Shown piece by piece: positions 37,873 through 49,739 of a stretch of DNA of 64,000 nt. The notes under the pieces were generated by a model that was given only the letters and a program-made list of their open reading frames with translations, was not told the origin of the DNA and did not search any database. A program made the translations under genes and the position numbers. The stretch is from contig CM042546.1 of the NCBI GenBank assembly GCA_023630585.1, forward strand, positions 21,516,310 through 21,580,309. Direction: 5' to 3'. Position 1 is the stretch's first letter. Each line of letters starts with the position of its first letter. This DNA is from Cranoglanis bouderius (lineage: Eukaryota; Chordata; Actinopteri; Siluriformes; Cranoglanididae).

Positions 37873-38264
37873 ATATATGTATATTTTCAAATGACAAGAA
37901 ATCCCTCCTATTAAACCCTCCAATTCTATACATTTTGGAAAATAGGAAACAATAAGAGAAGAAGAAATTGTTGAACTTTTACTCTTCTTCTCCTTGATAA
38001 ACAAGCAGAGCTTCCTCCAGTGTGGGTTTTAAAATAACCTGGATAATGACACGTCTCTGAGAGATCCTGTCACCGAACTCTCCATGTTGTTGTTGTTTTC
38101 TGCTCATCGTCCACTCATCTGGAACTTATCACACTTTTTATTATGAGGCTGATTTTAATGAGTCACAGTAGATTTGTGAAATCGCCACTACAGTGTCCAG
38201 ATTTCTGACACATATCACAGTGTGAGCCATTATACCTGGAGATGCTGCTTCCTGCTGCCTGTAA

Positions 38265-38300
<36 letters not shown>
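37577..38300. other. Unassigned DNA, AT-rich
   Basis: 37837-37872 is (TTGA)n and 38267-38302 is (GT)n. No gene. Confidence 0.6.
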
Positions 38301-38307
<7 letters not shown>

Positions 38308-38335
38308 GGGGTTGGTGGGGACTTTAGACTTAGAC

Positions 38336-39891
38336 TTAGATCCTCCTGCACTGTTTGGCACATTGGGCGGCAAGGTGTCTCCATCGAGATCGATCAGCTG
38401 CGGCAGCTTTGGCTTCATCCCATGAAATTTCAAGGGCTTTCAAATCATCATTGAAGGTCCGACGCCAGGTTATTCGGGGGCGACCTTGCTTCCGTCTTCC
38501 TCTTGGTGGCGTCCATGTGATGGCAGATTTTGGTAGGCGTGTTGGTTGTTGGCGAAGAATGTGGCCTCCGAGTCGCATACGCCTCTCAGTCACAATGTCA
38601 TTGAGAGGGCGGGTGGCAGTTCGGCAGTGAATCTCTTCGTTGGTAATGCAGTCTCGGTATGAGACTCGCAGGATCCGTCGCAGCTACCTCTGTTGCGCGA
38701 CGTTGAGCCTTCTTGCAATCTTTGCAGATGTCTTCCATGTTTCGCTGGCGTAAATTGCAGTCGGGATGACGATGGAGTTGAGTAGGCGAACCTTCGTCGT
38801 CACATCGATCTTCTGGGTCGACCAAATCGGCAACAGCTACATCATGGTTGGCATCTCCATCGCTTGCAAGGACGCTACCCAAGTATGTGAACTTGTCAAC
38901 CTCCTCAAGTTGCTGTTGTCCAACCGTAATGGGGTTACAGGCTGCCGAATATCCAATCCTCATAATTTTGGTCTTGTTTCCGCTGATTCGTAAGCCAACC
39001 TTCTTGTTCCAAGCTTTTTGTCATAGCCACCATGTTCTTCTTAATGTCTGCGAGGAGGGCGATGTCATCGGCGAAGTCAAGGTCCGTTAGGCATGTTGGT
39101 GCTAGCCGTGGAATTCCAAACCCGTCCTGATCCATAGCAATCTGCATTACGAAGTCGATGGACAATAAAAAGAGGAAGAGGGATAATATACACCCTTGCC
39201 TCACACCGGCTTCGATGGCGAAGAAGTCCGTGTTTCCATCCTCCGTTCATACATAGCAGCTGGATCCAAGGTAGAGGTTTCAGAAGACCTCAACAAACCG
39301 CTCCGGGATGCCATATGACCTCAGTACGCTCCTAAGTGAGTCTCGATGGATACTGTCAAAGGCCTTGGTGAAGTCGACGAAGTTGATAGAAAATCACTGT
39401 TGGTATTCCAAGCTCTGCTCGATGATTGTTCTTAGGACAAAAATCTGCTCAGTACACGATCTGCCGCTGCTTAATCCGGCTTGTTCTTCTCGAAGCTTCT
39501 GATCCACAGCTTTTTGAAGTCTTCTGAGCAGGATGATGCTGAAAACCTTTCCAGGAACCGAGAGGAGTGTGATTCCATGCCAGTTGTTACAATCCGCCAA
39601 ATTGCCTTTCTTTGGGAGCTTCACGATGACACCTCTTCGCCAATCTTCCGGTACTTGCGCTGTTGCCCAACAGGAATTTAGAAGGTCCATCATTTCTTCG
39701 ATGAGGCGTTGTCCACTGTGCTTGAGCATTTCCGCAGACACCATATCCAGGCCAGGCACTTTGCCATTTTTCAGGATTCGAATCGCAGTCGAAGTCTCCG
39801 CTGTTGTGATTGCATCTGTCCTCACTTCCAGGTCGTTTGCTCGATCCGCAGAAGCGAAGGTGAACGTGGTCCTGGGGGGAGGCTGGTTCAA
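38336..39891 (-). pseudogene. LINE reverse transcriptase and C-terminal part, fragmented
   Basis: Pieces in changing frames: 39891-39394 (ILKNGKVPGLDMVSAEMLKH, VPEDWRRGVIVKLPKKGNL, GITLLSVPGKVFS, LREEQAGLSSGRSC), then VDFTKAFDSIHR at about 39370, then VRQGCILSLFLFLLSIDFVM and LDFADDIALLAD, whose FADD box at 39075-39064 is the catalytic pair, then EEVDKFTYLGSVLASDG, and finally RMRLGGHILRQQ...GRRKQGRPRITW ending CRRI and stop near 38338. Order and motifs are those of non-LTR reverse transcriptases. In-frame stops and at least four frame changes show it is inactive. Confidence 0.9.
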
Positions 39892-40412
39892 GGTTTCTTT
39901 GAAGTGTTCAACCCATTGGGGCTTTTTGCTCTTCTTTGGTCAGCAGCGTTTTGCCATTCTTGTCTTTGACAGGTGCACCCTGCCCGGTCTTCGTGCCGGT
40001 AAGGTCCTGGACAATGCGGTATAGCGTCTTGGTGTCATTCCTTTCCACCGCTGCTTGTGCTTCTTGTCCCTTCTGGTCCAACCAGTCACGTTTGTCTCGT
40101 CTGCAACTTCTCTTCACTCTTCGGTCCAGTTCTCGATAACGTTCTGTCGTGGCCACCCATTCCTCCTCCATTTTTGCTTGGTCACGCTTCTGTCGAGCCG
40201 ATCTACGTTCATTGATCTGATCCCATGTTTGTTCCTGGATCCAACGTTCCTTGTATGTTCCTCGCCTTCTTCCGATAGTAGTCTCAGCACTTCCAGTGAT
40301 TGCCTGTGTCAGCCTCGTCCATCGTTGTTAAATGTCAGCATCTGCCTTTTCTATCAGTACCTCGAACTTGTTCCTTAATTCAAGTGTAAATCGTTCGGCC
40401 ACTGCCCGGTCT

Positions 40413-41387
40413 TTAAGTTGGTCCACTGCGAAGGGGCTGTTGCATTTGTTGGAGCTTCAATCGGAGTCGACACTTCGCTAGGAGGAGATAGTGGTCAGAA
40501 CCAATATCCGCCCCCCTGCAAGCCCGCACATCTAACAGCGATGATCGCCACCGTTTGCTTATGCAGGCGTAATCGATCTCGTTGAGCGTTTCTCCATCTG
40601 GCGACCGCCATGTCTTCTTATGGATCTGCTTATGGTCGAAGTATGTATTTCCGATCGATAGACCTTTTGCTGCACAGAGAGAGATTAGCCGGTCTCCATT
40701 GTCATTGGTTTCTGTGGCTGAGCCATGTGGGCCCATGACGTGTTCCAGACCATGACGCTTCTTGCCAGTCTTTGCACTGAAATCGCCGATGAGCAGAATG
40801 ATGTCGTGACGGGGGGTTTCATTTAGGGTCTTCTGTAGTTGGTCGTAAAACTCATCCTTGTTGGTATCTTCTGTGTCTTCGATCAGGGCATATGCTTGGA
40901 TGATTGTAACCTTGGCATGGTTGGTTCGGAATCGGGCAGTGATAATACGGTCACTAACAGGCTTCCAGCCTATGAGTGCTGATGCCGCCTTGATGGACAT
41001 AACGATTCCCACTCCACGTCCATGTTCGGTGTCATGGCCTGAATAAATGATGACCTTCCCATCGCTGACCATGCGCCCGGTGTTTGTCCAACGCATCTCA
41101 CTGACCCCAAGGATGTCCATACGGTATCGGTCGAATTCGTTTAGGAGTTGAACCAGCTTTCCACACTGGAATAGCGTTCGTACATTCCATGCTCCAATTT
41201 TTGTTAGTAACTTGGCATTGAAAATTGAGCCTCGCATCGGGTGATGGACGTCCAATGGGATTTGATCCACCACCGTCACAGGAGACTGTCCATCTTCGCC
41301 GCCGGTTAGTCGATCTTGTTGATTTCTTCTTGCCGTTTCCGTAGCACTGAAGTTTTGACGGGGTAGGGTCGCTGGCCCTACTCCCAA
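40413..41387 (-). pseudogene. LINE AP-like endonuclease domain (RTE type)
   Basis: A 324-residue open piece carries the apurinic/apyrimidinic-like endonuclease fold of non-LTR retrotransposons: GAWNVRTLFQCGKL (start of domain, about residue 67), ILGVSEMRW with the metal-binding Glu, LLIGDFSAKTG (Asp and Asn/Ser position), LNEIDYACISKRW, and GSDHYLLLAKCR with the catalytic Ser-Asp-His. The domain nicks target DNA for target-primed reverse transcription. The catalytic residues appear kept except GDFSA, where GDFNA is usual. The frame is lost at about 40413, upstream of the reverse transcriptase, so no full polyprotein is made. Confidence 0.9.
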
Positions 41388-41818
41388 CCCTCCTCCTTTC
41401 TCAGCCGGGCTTGGGACCGTCCATGGCGGAGTTGGTTGGTGGGGTGGTACACAATTATTTTCGACATTACATCATTTAAGTTGCTGCTTAAAGTAAATGT
41501 TCCATAACAACATTTTAACATGATGATCTTAAAGTCTTAAAATGAATCCTCAAATTGTATTTGATCAATTTTGCTCAAATCTTTAATAAAATAAACACTC
41601 ATACTGTTTTTATGTCTTTCCAGAACAACAATGTTGGTCTTCAATGTATCCTTCAAACCTGACAAAAAAAAATCCTCAAATTAAATCAAGTTGGTCTTAT
41701 CACTGATGTGACTAATATTTACGCAGGGAAAGTTCCTCATATTCAGAATCGTGTTACACACACCTTCTTAAGTTGATTTTCTGGGCTTGTAAGTCAAATG
41801 ATTAAAATGGGGTCATTC

Positions 41819-42239
41819 CTATGTTCCCAGGGTCCTATGTTCCCCAGCTTTATATGGCACATAATGAACACAATGATTCGTTCACATAATGAACGAAATG
41901 GTCCTATGTCCCACAGTTCAATATTCTGTTAACAGACACTAAGTAAACTTTTCAATGGAAGCTAAGGTAGCTATGACCTTTTGTGATTCCATGACTCCAA
42001 TCATTTGTTTAGTTCCCTCAATTCCAGGCCTAGTATACTGAGAGCCATATGGCAGTGCTGGGGAACAGAATACCACAGTTCCCACAATAACCCATGTCAC
42101 ATTAAGCGAATACAGAGCTGGGAACATGTTTTTCAGGTTCCCATTGTGTGCAATATAGAGACAGAGAACATAGGACCCTTTGTCATGTGTTCATTATGTG
42201 TTATATAAATCTGGGGAACATATGACCCTGGGAACATAG
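41819..42239. mobile_element. MITE with ~60 bp inverted ends
   Basis: Left CTATGTTCCCAGGGTCCTAT, then GTTCCCCAGCTTTATAT, is matched by an inverted right end (ATATAAATCTGGGGAACATA, then TGACCCTGGGAACATAG). Both continue with CACATAATGAACACA. 421 bp, no ORF of substance; superfamily not determined. Confidence 0.85.
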
Positions 42240-42284
42240 ATATGCTCCCATTAAAATCACCCCTGCCTTTAAACACAGGTTTTT

Positions 42285-42660
42285 GGGAAACTTTGCTTGT
42301 GTCTTGTCAGTTAGCTCTATGGATGTGAGAGTTTTACCTCAGTAGAGACACAATGTGGAGGGTAATAAACCAAGCCATGACACTACCTCCACCATGTTTC
42401 ATAGAGGAGCTTGTATGTTTTGGATCATGAGCAGAGCCTTTCTTTCTCCACACTTTGGCCTTTCCTTTCCACTTTCCATCACTTCAGTAGAGGTTAACTT
42501 TGGTTCCAGAACTTTTGTGGCTCATCTCTGTATTCATTTGAGAATTCCAATCTGGCTTTCTGGTTCTTACTGCTGATGAGTGGCAAAAATGGTTGGATAC
42601 TTTTTTTTTTTTTTTTTGGAAAACATTGCTCGTGTCTTGTTAATTAGCCATATGGACGTG
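42285..42660. repeat. Pair of ~65 bp direct repeats flanking a Tc1 fragment
   Basis: 42287-42350 and 42603-42681 share TGTCTTGT, ATGGA(T/C)GTGAGAGTTTTA and CTC(A/G)GT(A/G)GAGACA. Between them (about 42350-42590, minus sense) lies Tc1-type sequence: on the plus strand it contains CCATGACACTACCTCCACCA and ACCATGTTTCATAGAGGAG, complements of the transposase Gly-Gly-Gly region. Confidence 0.7.
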
Positions 42661-42689
42661 AGAGTTTTATCTCGGTGGAGACAAATATC

Positions 42690-43392
42690 TTGTTAAAATG
42701 AATAGAGAAGCCGATTTACGAGTGTCAGCGCTGCTTGTATCCCATATAAACAGCAGTTCTTTGAATTTTGTTCTGCTAGCCGATAGTGAAGCTCCGTGGG
42801 AGGATAATAAACCGTGGAATTTTCACAATCCTGACATTTTTCATCTGTCTCAGTAACACATGCGCAGAACATCACTGGGGTTTTTTTAAGTTAAATATTT
42901 TTAACAACTTTTTGTTAACGATGGCCTTGAGTTGTTCTTTTTTTTTCTCTTCTTTTAATTTCCAAAAAAAGCTATTTCCAATTAAACATTTCAAGGATAA
43001 AGATATTTTCTTTCGTTTTATTATGTGGTCAGCCCGTTTGCAGCCGTAGTTTCAGCATATCCAGGGATCTGAGGGTTTTATTTTGAATCTTTTTCGACCT
43101 TTCATCTGACAGATAATAACAAATCGTTTCCCGTTATAGATGTTCAGTCTGTACTTTATTAATGATCCAATTGAACCTTGTATTTCTCAGGGACCAATTA
43201 TTTTGTTTGTAAAGACAGCTAGCGCTAATGCGGTGCTATAAAATTCCCGCGACTACACTGCTCCGCTTTTAAGCGACAGGCCGCTCCGAGGCTCACGCTG
43301 CGAGTTTGATCCGTACTGAGATTTGCCTTTGAAAGATCAGTTCGGCTCTTCATTCACAGCTGGCTGCTTTCTGTTTTGTCTCTGTGTGTGTG

Positions 43393-43429
<37 letters not shown>

Positions 43430-43800
43430 TAAAGTGAATATCACTGAGACTTTTGGCCAAATTAATCACAGAGCTACTGTACCTTTTTTCTGAAACAATA
43501 CTAATGCACTAAATCCACAAAAATCCATGTTTCCTCAAATAAATGTAGCACAAGAGTCATTTATTATGAGAATAACTTACACATGCTGAATATCAATGCC
43601 TAGGCATTTGTTTACCATTGTGTCATGTGCTTTGACTTAGCCTTAGCATTAGCAAGCTGAGGTAACACCGGTAACTTTGAATGCCAAAAATGGTGTCTTT
43701 TCAAATCGTAAAAATCAAGTCCAGGACTAAAACTTTTAATGGAACTAGCTGTCTTTTTTATTCATGGTTAGCTTGTTAGCAAGGCTGTTAGGTGTTTTTT
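42690..43800. other. Unassigned DNA
   Basis: No gene seen. 43385-43424 is a (GT)n-(GA)n tract. 43180-43380 is CpG-containing and non-repetitive. Confidence 0.35.
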
Positions 43801-43923
43801 TAACCCATACAGTGGCTTGCATAAGTATTCACTCCCCTGGAACTTTTCCACATTATGAAGTGTTTTACAAGCTTGTAGTTTCAATCAGTGTTTGGTTAAA
43901 AAAATTGCTAAAATGAATATGGC

Positions 43924-44235
43924 TGTCACGTTGTAGGTAGAAACGGAGGTGAAGTTGGATGCAAGTGCAGATTTTTAATAAGAATGAAAAATGTAAACTA
44001 AATACAAAACAGGACTCAGGAATACACAAGGCTGGAAAACAAAACATAAACCTATGACTGGAACAAGAAACAAGAAAACTGTGGTAAGAAAGGCAACGAA
44101 AGATAAATGTGTGCAGTGAAAGTGTGGCTCCCAAAACGTGAATCAGGTGCAGATAGTCATGTGATGTGGTCAGGTGAGGTGCAGTGGCTGATGGGAATTG
44201 TAGTCTCTAGTTCTTTTGCTGGTATATACGTGACA
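43924..44235. mobile_element. Solo LTR, 312 bp
   Basis: Begins TGTCACG and ends CGTGACA, and is flanked by the 5 bp direct duplication ATGGC (43919-43923 and 44236-44240). TG...CA ends plus a 5 bp duplication define an LTR of a Ty3-like or retrovirus-like element; no internal region remains. It lies inside the decayed Tc1. Confidence 0.85.
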
Positions 44236-44535
44236 ATGGCACAAATGCAACTCCACCTAAAGTCAGTGACTGAGTAATGACCAAGAGGCAATGATGTAGG
44301 TAATGATGCTACCACCCCCATGCTTCACAGTAGTGATGGTGTTCTTATGGTGTTGGGTTTACGGAAAATGCCATGCTTTGTGCCAAGTCTTTATATTCCA
44401 AGTCCTAACATAAGGTAAACCTAACCTTTTTTTTTCAGTAATCAGTACACCATGGCAAAAATTGGCCAATGAAATTGGCTGGTTGAATTTAAGCACCACC
44501 CTTGTTGATCCAAGTCTTGCCCTAAGACTCCATAT

Positions 44536-44710
44536 GGGCAGTGGTAGCTCAGTGGTTAAGATGTTGGGTTACTGATCGGAAGGTCATGAGTTCAAACCCC
44601 AGCACCGCCAAGCTGCCACAGTTGGGTCCCTGAGCAAGGCCCTCAACTGCTCAGATGTGTAAATGAGATAAATGTAAGTCACTCTGGATAAATGCCATAA
44701 ACATAAATGT
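44536..44710 (+). mobile_element. tRNA-derived SINE, plus strand
   Basis: GGTAGCTCAGTGGTTAAGAT is A-box-like and GAGTTCAAACCCC is B-box-like (RNA polymerase III promoter). The tail contains AAGTCACTCTGGATAAATGCC. Same family as the copies at 2655/4504 and 58702. Confidence 0.9.
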
Positions 44711-44999
44711 TATATTTCTATACAGCATTAGAGATCCACACATTGAAGTATGGTATCATCATGTTCAGAGTTGGCACTTCTCTGACTTATCCTCTCTTTA
44801 CCCTGACCACTGACTTTTGTTGGATAGCTTCCTCTAGGCAGAGTTGCAAATAATATTCTTTTCATTTTGTAAATAATGGATTTAAAGGTGCTCCGTCAGA
44901 TGTTCAAAGTTTGGGATTTTTTTTTTTTTTTTTTTTTATAACCAAAGGTTCAAGGGAGTGAATACTTGCCCCTATGAAAGCCACTCTTTGCCAGTTCAA

Positions 45000-46248
45000 G
45001 GCTAGCATTATAACAGTTATCATTTTTTCTGCTAGCTAAATTACTGTAGGTAGCTATAAAGTTTAGTGACATTGTTTTCTTTGAGATATTTTAGCATTCT
45101 TTCTTTGCTAACAGTTACATTGCAGAATTCTCAACCTTAACACAGGGACATTGCTGTAAATGTAATTCTTACAACTCTGGGATTTCAGTTAAATGAATAT
45201 AAACTAAATGACATTTTTTGCTCACACGGACTGCAGCGTATCTTTTCTCAACCCGGTCATTGTCTGGTTTTGAATGACAGAACTATCAACTTGCTCCAAA
45301 AGAAGCTTGCTTGTGCTTTACTTTCTTCCCCGTGATTAAAATTCTGCAGAGAAGACCATAGAGGAGAAGGATACTTTCTCTCCCTCTCTCTCTCTACCAT
45401 ACTTTAATAGCCTTTTTTCTTCTCTCAGATTGAAACCAGGCCACACAGTCACTCAATAATGAAGCGACGGCGGCGAGAGGAAAGTCACGGGTCATTGGTG
45501 CGACTTCTGCTGCCCCCGTGCCCCTTATTAACCGAGCTTTAACCGCATTCAGTTCCAGGCTCAGGTGTGCGAGTCTCACAACCGAGCTCTGGATTTACTC
45601 CCAAGTGCCGGGAAAAGCTGGAGAGAATAACAGATCACTATTCAAGTAAATCCTGCTTGTGATGTTTGATGAGTCAGAATTGGGAGATGAAAAGGCAGTT
45701 TGTTAAGAACAGAAGCAGGGACAGATCTCTAGGGGGCGCTAGAGAACAGCATCAGTAAATTGACCTAATTCGTAAAAATAAAAAAAAATGTATTCAGTAG
45801 CCAGTCCCTCCAGGATTTTGCGATCACAGAAATTAATGCAAAATCAAGCAAACTCCACAATATTCGGAGGAGCTTACAATTTTTCAAAATTAACGAACAT
45901 TTTCCACAGATTTTGGCCAAAATGTGTCATGTGACTTCATCACAGCGCGCATTCAGCCAAAGCCCTCTTCGATTCACATACATCAAACATGAGTACAGCT
46001 AAAAGGTTTCATTTACCAACAAACATCACTAAAAAGACCGTGCAAAGCAATTTCGTGCAACTGCAATTTCACCAATTGAAGTTGTTTTTCGCAGCAAAAA
46101 AAGCACAAAAAACTCCACAAACTGCATCGCAAATTTTGAAGAAAAAAAAAATCTAAATCAAAAATCAAAATCAAGCATTTTTGGCCTCAACAATCACAAC
46201 AAAAAGCTATTTAAAAAACATTTTTAAAAATGTATTTTAATTGATTTT

Positions 46249-46305
<57 letters not shown>

Positions 46306-46680
46306 ACTTTACTTCGAATAAAAACAGTAAAACCCAGAATAAACACTAACACTGCTTTTCCATCATGGAGGAATTTATTACTAGTGAAAGGGATGACGCT
46401 GGACACGGAATTAGTGATGTTCCTCATAGACAAGTCTGTACACACAATCAGTATAAGGCTTTGAATTTTTTGAATGGTCGGCTAACAGTGCTAACACCAC
46501 GAGTGAGAGTCAGCATAAAAGCTTAGGAGAACTCATTACAAAGAAAAACAGGAAAGCGAAGACTCGCTTAACCGTTTTCATCAATCTGTCCGAGCCCAAA
46601 ACTATTGAAGTATGAAAACCATTGAGTATTTTGTGTACTACAAGACTAAAGCTAACCCCAACCCACAATTCCTCTAATCA
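45000..46680. other. Unassigned DNA and dispersed repeats
   Basis: 45805-46150 starts CCAGTCCCTCCAGGATTTTG and looks like a common fish MITE-type repeat, with CAGCCAAAGCCCTCTTCGAT inside. 46256-46302 is (TA)n. No gene. Confidence 0.45.
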
Positions 46681-46683
46681 CGT

Positions 46684-48900
46684 CTACAGATACCTGAGCT
46701 CAAGGTCCAAGTGTGAAGTGATTGGCTTACATGTGTCACTGCTACAATTAGCATAGGCTGGGGTTTTGATTCGAAGAGAGTGTTTGTGCTCATAGTCAAG
46801 CCTGAATTGTTTTCTCTGAGCACTCATGGCCGCACTCGTGGCCCGACTCGGCGGCGTGATGCTGATTGTAATGACCCATGAGAGCCATTCTGCTGCTGGA
46901 TGGAGAGAATCCGCGGGAGTCGTGAGGATCCTCTCGAAGCCGACAGCCCCGTAAAGGGCACCGTTTCTTTTGATTTTAAAGTTTATGACCTTGTAAACTT
47001 TGGACATCGAGTAAATGAGCTCTCCAAACAGCAGTGATTGTTTCCGATGAGTGGCTGGACTATCGTCTCGTCTCGTCTCCTGATCCTGTCTAACGCGAAA
47101 GTTTAAAACACACACAAAAAAAAATTAACAGTCAACTTTAAGCAATTTAAATTTAAGCAAAGTCATTAGAATTCTTCTAAAAAAATTTAGGGGGTGGTCT
47201 TACCATTATTTACCTTTCTGTTTTCTCAGGGGGTTGCTTTTAAAAAGCACTGTCGGCTTCCAAAAGAAAATATAAAAAAAACAGAAATAAGTGACATCAA
47301 GCTATATTTTTTCTTTTTTTTTTTTTTTTGTTTTGTTTTGTTTTGTTTTTCCTGACTGTCACACCAGCAACAGACAATTCACCACCAGGCCACCAGATGG
47401 CACCCTTCCCTGCATTTTCAACTCTTTCTCATTGGTTATTTCCTGCCACAAACATATAAAACAAAAATAATCACATGGACATTAAATTAAACAGAAAACC
47501 TTGCCTTTCTGGGTCCCCCCTTTAAGAAAACAATCATACAAAGTGTTGGTGAAAACTTATAATTGTTAGTGAGCAAATCTAGCAAATATAATAACTAGCA
47601 AGCTAGGCTAGATAGTTAGCCAGCACTAGCTAAGAGAGTAGGAGAGTGTCGTTTTGGTTACAATCTCAGTCACGTGAAAGGGTTTTTTTTTTTGTTTTGT
47701 TTTTAATATCAGCAGTCTAGCGATTTGTCTGAATAAAAGTAGTGTGAAAGCAGACTACACATTTGTGGAAAAGTGAACAAACAAACACCCCCCCCACACC
47801 CCCCCAGATCTCTAATCTTGAATCTGGTTCCGATTTGTGTCAGAGTCCCAGTTGCGTGGCTAATTTTACACATCTCACAGCTGAGACTGTCAGCGCGAGC
47901 TGGAATAAACACAGCTGCTAACACGGAAAGAGAAATAGACTTTGCCTACAGAGAGACGTGGGTTTTTTTGTTTTTTTTGTTTTTTGTTTTTTTCTCTCCT
48001 GCTGAACAATCAATTCGGGTGTCATTTCAAAAAACAAACCACAACAGCAACAAACCTCCAGTCCACAGTGGGTTTAAAGAGCTGATGAGGTTGTGGTATC
48101 TGATTTCTAATTGCAGTCTAAGTGGGACAAAGTGTTAACCCCGGGCTGAGAGAGGACGTGGAGCTGAAGCGAAAGAAAAGAAACAGATACGGATACGGAT
48201 ACAGATATCCCTGCGTGACATCCATGTTTGTCGTCTAATCCAAACGTTCATTTTTGCGCACCCAAAAATATGAAGCATGTCACTAGCAAAACAAACCTCC
48301 TGTATTCCGTTCCTTATTATTTGCTGCCTTCCGGAACCATATGTCGAGCCGCCTAGTAAGCATAGCTAGCGAGCGAGTGCAACACACTGAATTTATCACC
48401 GCTTAACGGTCCAGAACAGCCCTAGCGGCATATCTGGTGCACTGATTAGCGTGATGGAGTGTAGCGATGGCAGGCATACGGCCGCGGCTGGAGCCGAATA
48501 GTCACTCTCTGCTTCCAAATGGCCATTACGTGCCCTGTGGCCTGTGTAGACGTTGTGTCTGACTTTACACACTGGCCCTTAATGATGTGTCCCATTGTCC
48601 CGCACTGTCACAGCTAATAAACTCCAGCTAGCACCGTGTACGCTAGTCGACTGCTAACACACCTCGAGCGCAAGGAGATGGCCGAGAGGGGAGCGGGAGA
48701 GGGGAGCAAATTTCCAGGAATGAATTCAGCGGAAAAAGGACGCATCGTAAACATGGGACTGTTTAGCATGAAACTTTATGTTTGGCATGAGGAGGATCGT
48801 TCACGTTGATAATCCTTGATTTAAAAGATTTGTAAGATTAGCTCTGGAAAGTTTTGGTATATCAAACATATTTTGTATCATCATTTTCAATATTTACACA
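46684..48900. other. Unassigned, partly non-repetitive DNA
   Basis: 46690-47090 and 48330-48640 have balanced composition and CpGs with no recognisable repeat; a 143-residue minus open stretch (46684-47115) shows no known domain. 47327-47350 is (TTTTG)n. Possible conserved non-coding DNA; not shown. Confidence 0.3.
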
Positions 48901-48931
48901 TAAAGGACTTTAATATTACTATAACATTTAA

Positions 48932-49218
48932 CCCTTAAACACACACTTCAGGACGTCGTCCAGTGCCCTCCCCCTTGTTAATTTTTTCACATTAGACCTC
49001 CATCTGTTTATCATCAACAATATAACAATATTGAATCTCTCACGGCTCAATAAGTGCAATTCACGTTTATTTCACGTTATATTGTTTTGGTAAACAATGA
49101 TGATGCAATGTGTCAATCATAATTACCTCAGACATAAAAGAAACGTGACATGGCTCAGCGATTTACTGCAGAACAAGTTTCTAATCAAACATTAGCAAAA
49201 CGTTTATGTGTTTAAGGG
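48932..49218. mobile_element. piggyBac-type MITE
   Basis: TTAA flanks both ends (48928-48931 and 49219-49222) and the ends are inverted CCCTTAAACACA / TGTGTTTAAGGG. TTAA duplication and a CCC start are the signature of piggyBac elements. 287 bp, no ORF, so non-autonomous. Confidence 0.85.
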
Positions 49219-49739
49219 TTAAATTGGCTGCTAAGATGTGATCATGAACCTGACGGTTAAATGCACAACCAGTGTGTGTGTGTGAGTGCGTGTGTTTATA
49301 TGAGGAACTTCCAGGCCCCTAACCTGGGCTGATTAGCATCCCAGATGGGTCGCACACCTCAAGACAGTCACGCTGTGCCGCTCATTAGCAGCACCTCTCC
49401 GGGGAATGCTAACCGTCTCGTGCACGCGCGGTCTCGTGCTCTTCGGTCCTCATCCTTATGTGAGTGTTGCTCTGATACACCGTCGCCAGAACTGTCCACA
49501 TCTGCTGGCAATCAGGGATGTTACATATCTCAGCAAAAAGGTGATTAGGAATTATTTTAGCCAGTTTTAATAACGTCCCAGAAGAGCAGACTGTTGAGGT
49601 AAAGTAGATGCTAAACATGACACAGAGGGATAAACGGCTAACACTTTGCTAATACTTCTGCCCAAAATGATGCTTTTTCAGAGGAGCTAACATCGCTAAC
49701 AAGAAAATCCTAGCAAACCAAATGAACAAACAGAACCTT

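Larger units (their letters stand above)
38318..41450 (-). mobile_element. RTE-type LINE retrotransposon, near full length, dead
   Basis: About 3.1 kb on the minus strand, close to the usual length of RTE elements, with endonuclease followed by reverse transcriptase. It begins near 41450 (GTACCACCCCACC) and ends with a short tail repeat based on TAAGTC (38323-38341, CTAAGTCTAAGTCTAAAGTC), as RTE tails are often short tandem repeats instead of poly(A). The frame is broken into at least six pieces. Inference: mobilised by target-primed reverse transcription, later decayed. Genes annotated as 'craniofacial development protein 2-like' in vertebrate genomes are usually this endonuclease. Confidence 0.88.
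43810..44986 (-). mobile_element. Decayed Tc1-like element with two nested insertions
   Basis: Left end CAGTGGCTTGCATAAGTATT preceded by TA, with an imperfect inverted right end near 44945-44986 (GGGAGTGAATACTTGCCCC ... AAAGCCACT). Internal transposase traces in minus sense (GCTACCACCCCCATGCTTCA, TGGTGTTCTTATGGTGTTGG). A solo LTR (43924-44235) and a SINE (44536-44710) are inserted in it. Confidence 0.75.

Noticed and set aside
44536..44710. Functional tRNA gene
   Set aside because: A- and B-box-like sequences are present, but no cloverleaf can be completed, and the SINE tail follows.
46684..47115. 143-residue minus open frame
   Set aside because: No known domain, no splice or promoter context; length is within chance for a region of this composition.
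47773..48138. 121-residue plus open frame
   Set aside because: Contains a poly-Phe run from a T-rich repeat and no domain.
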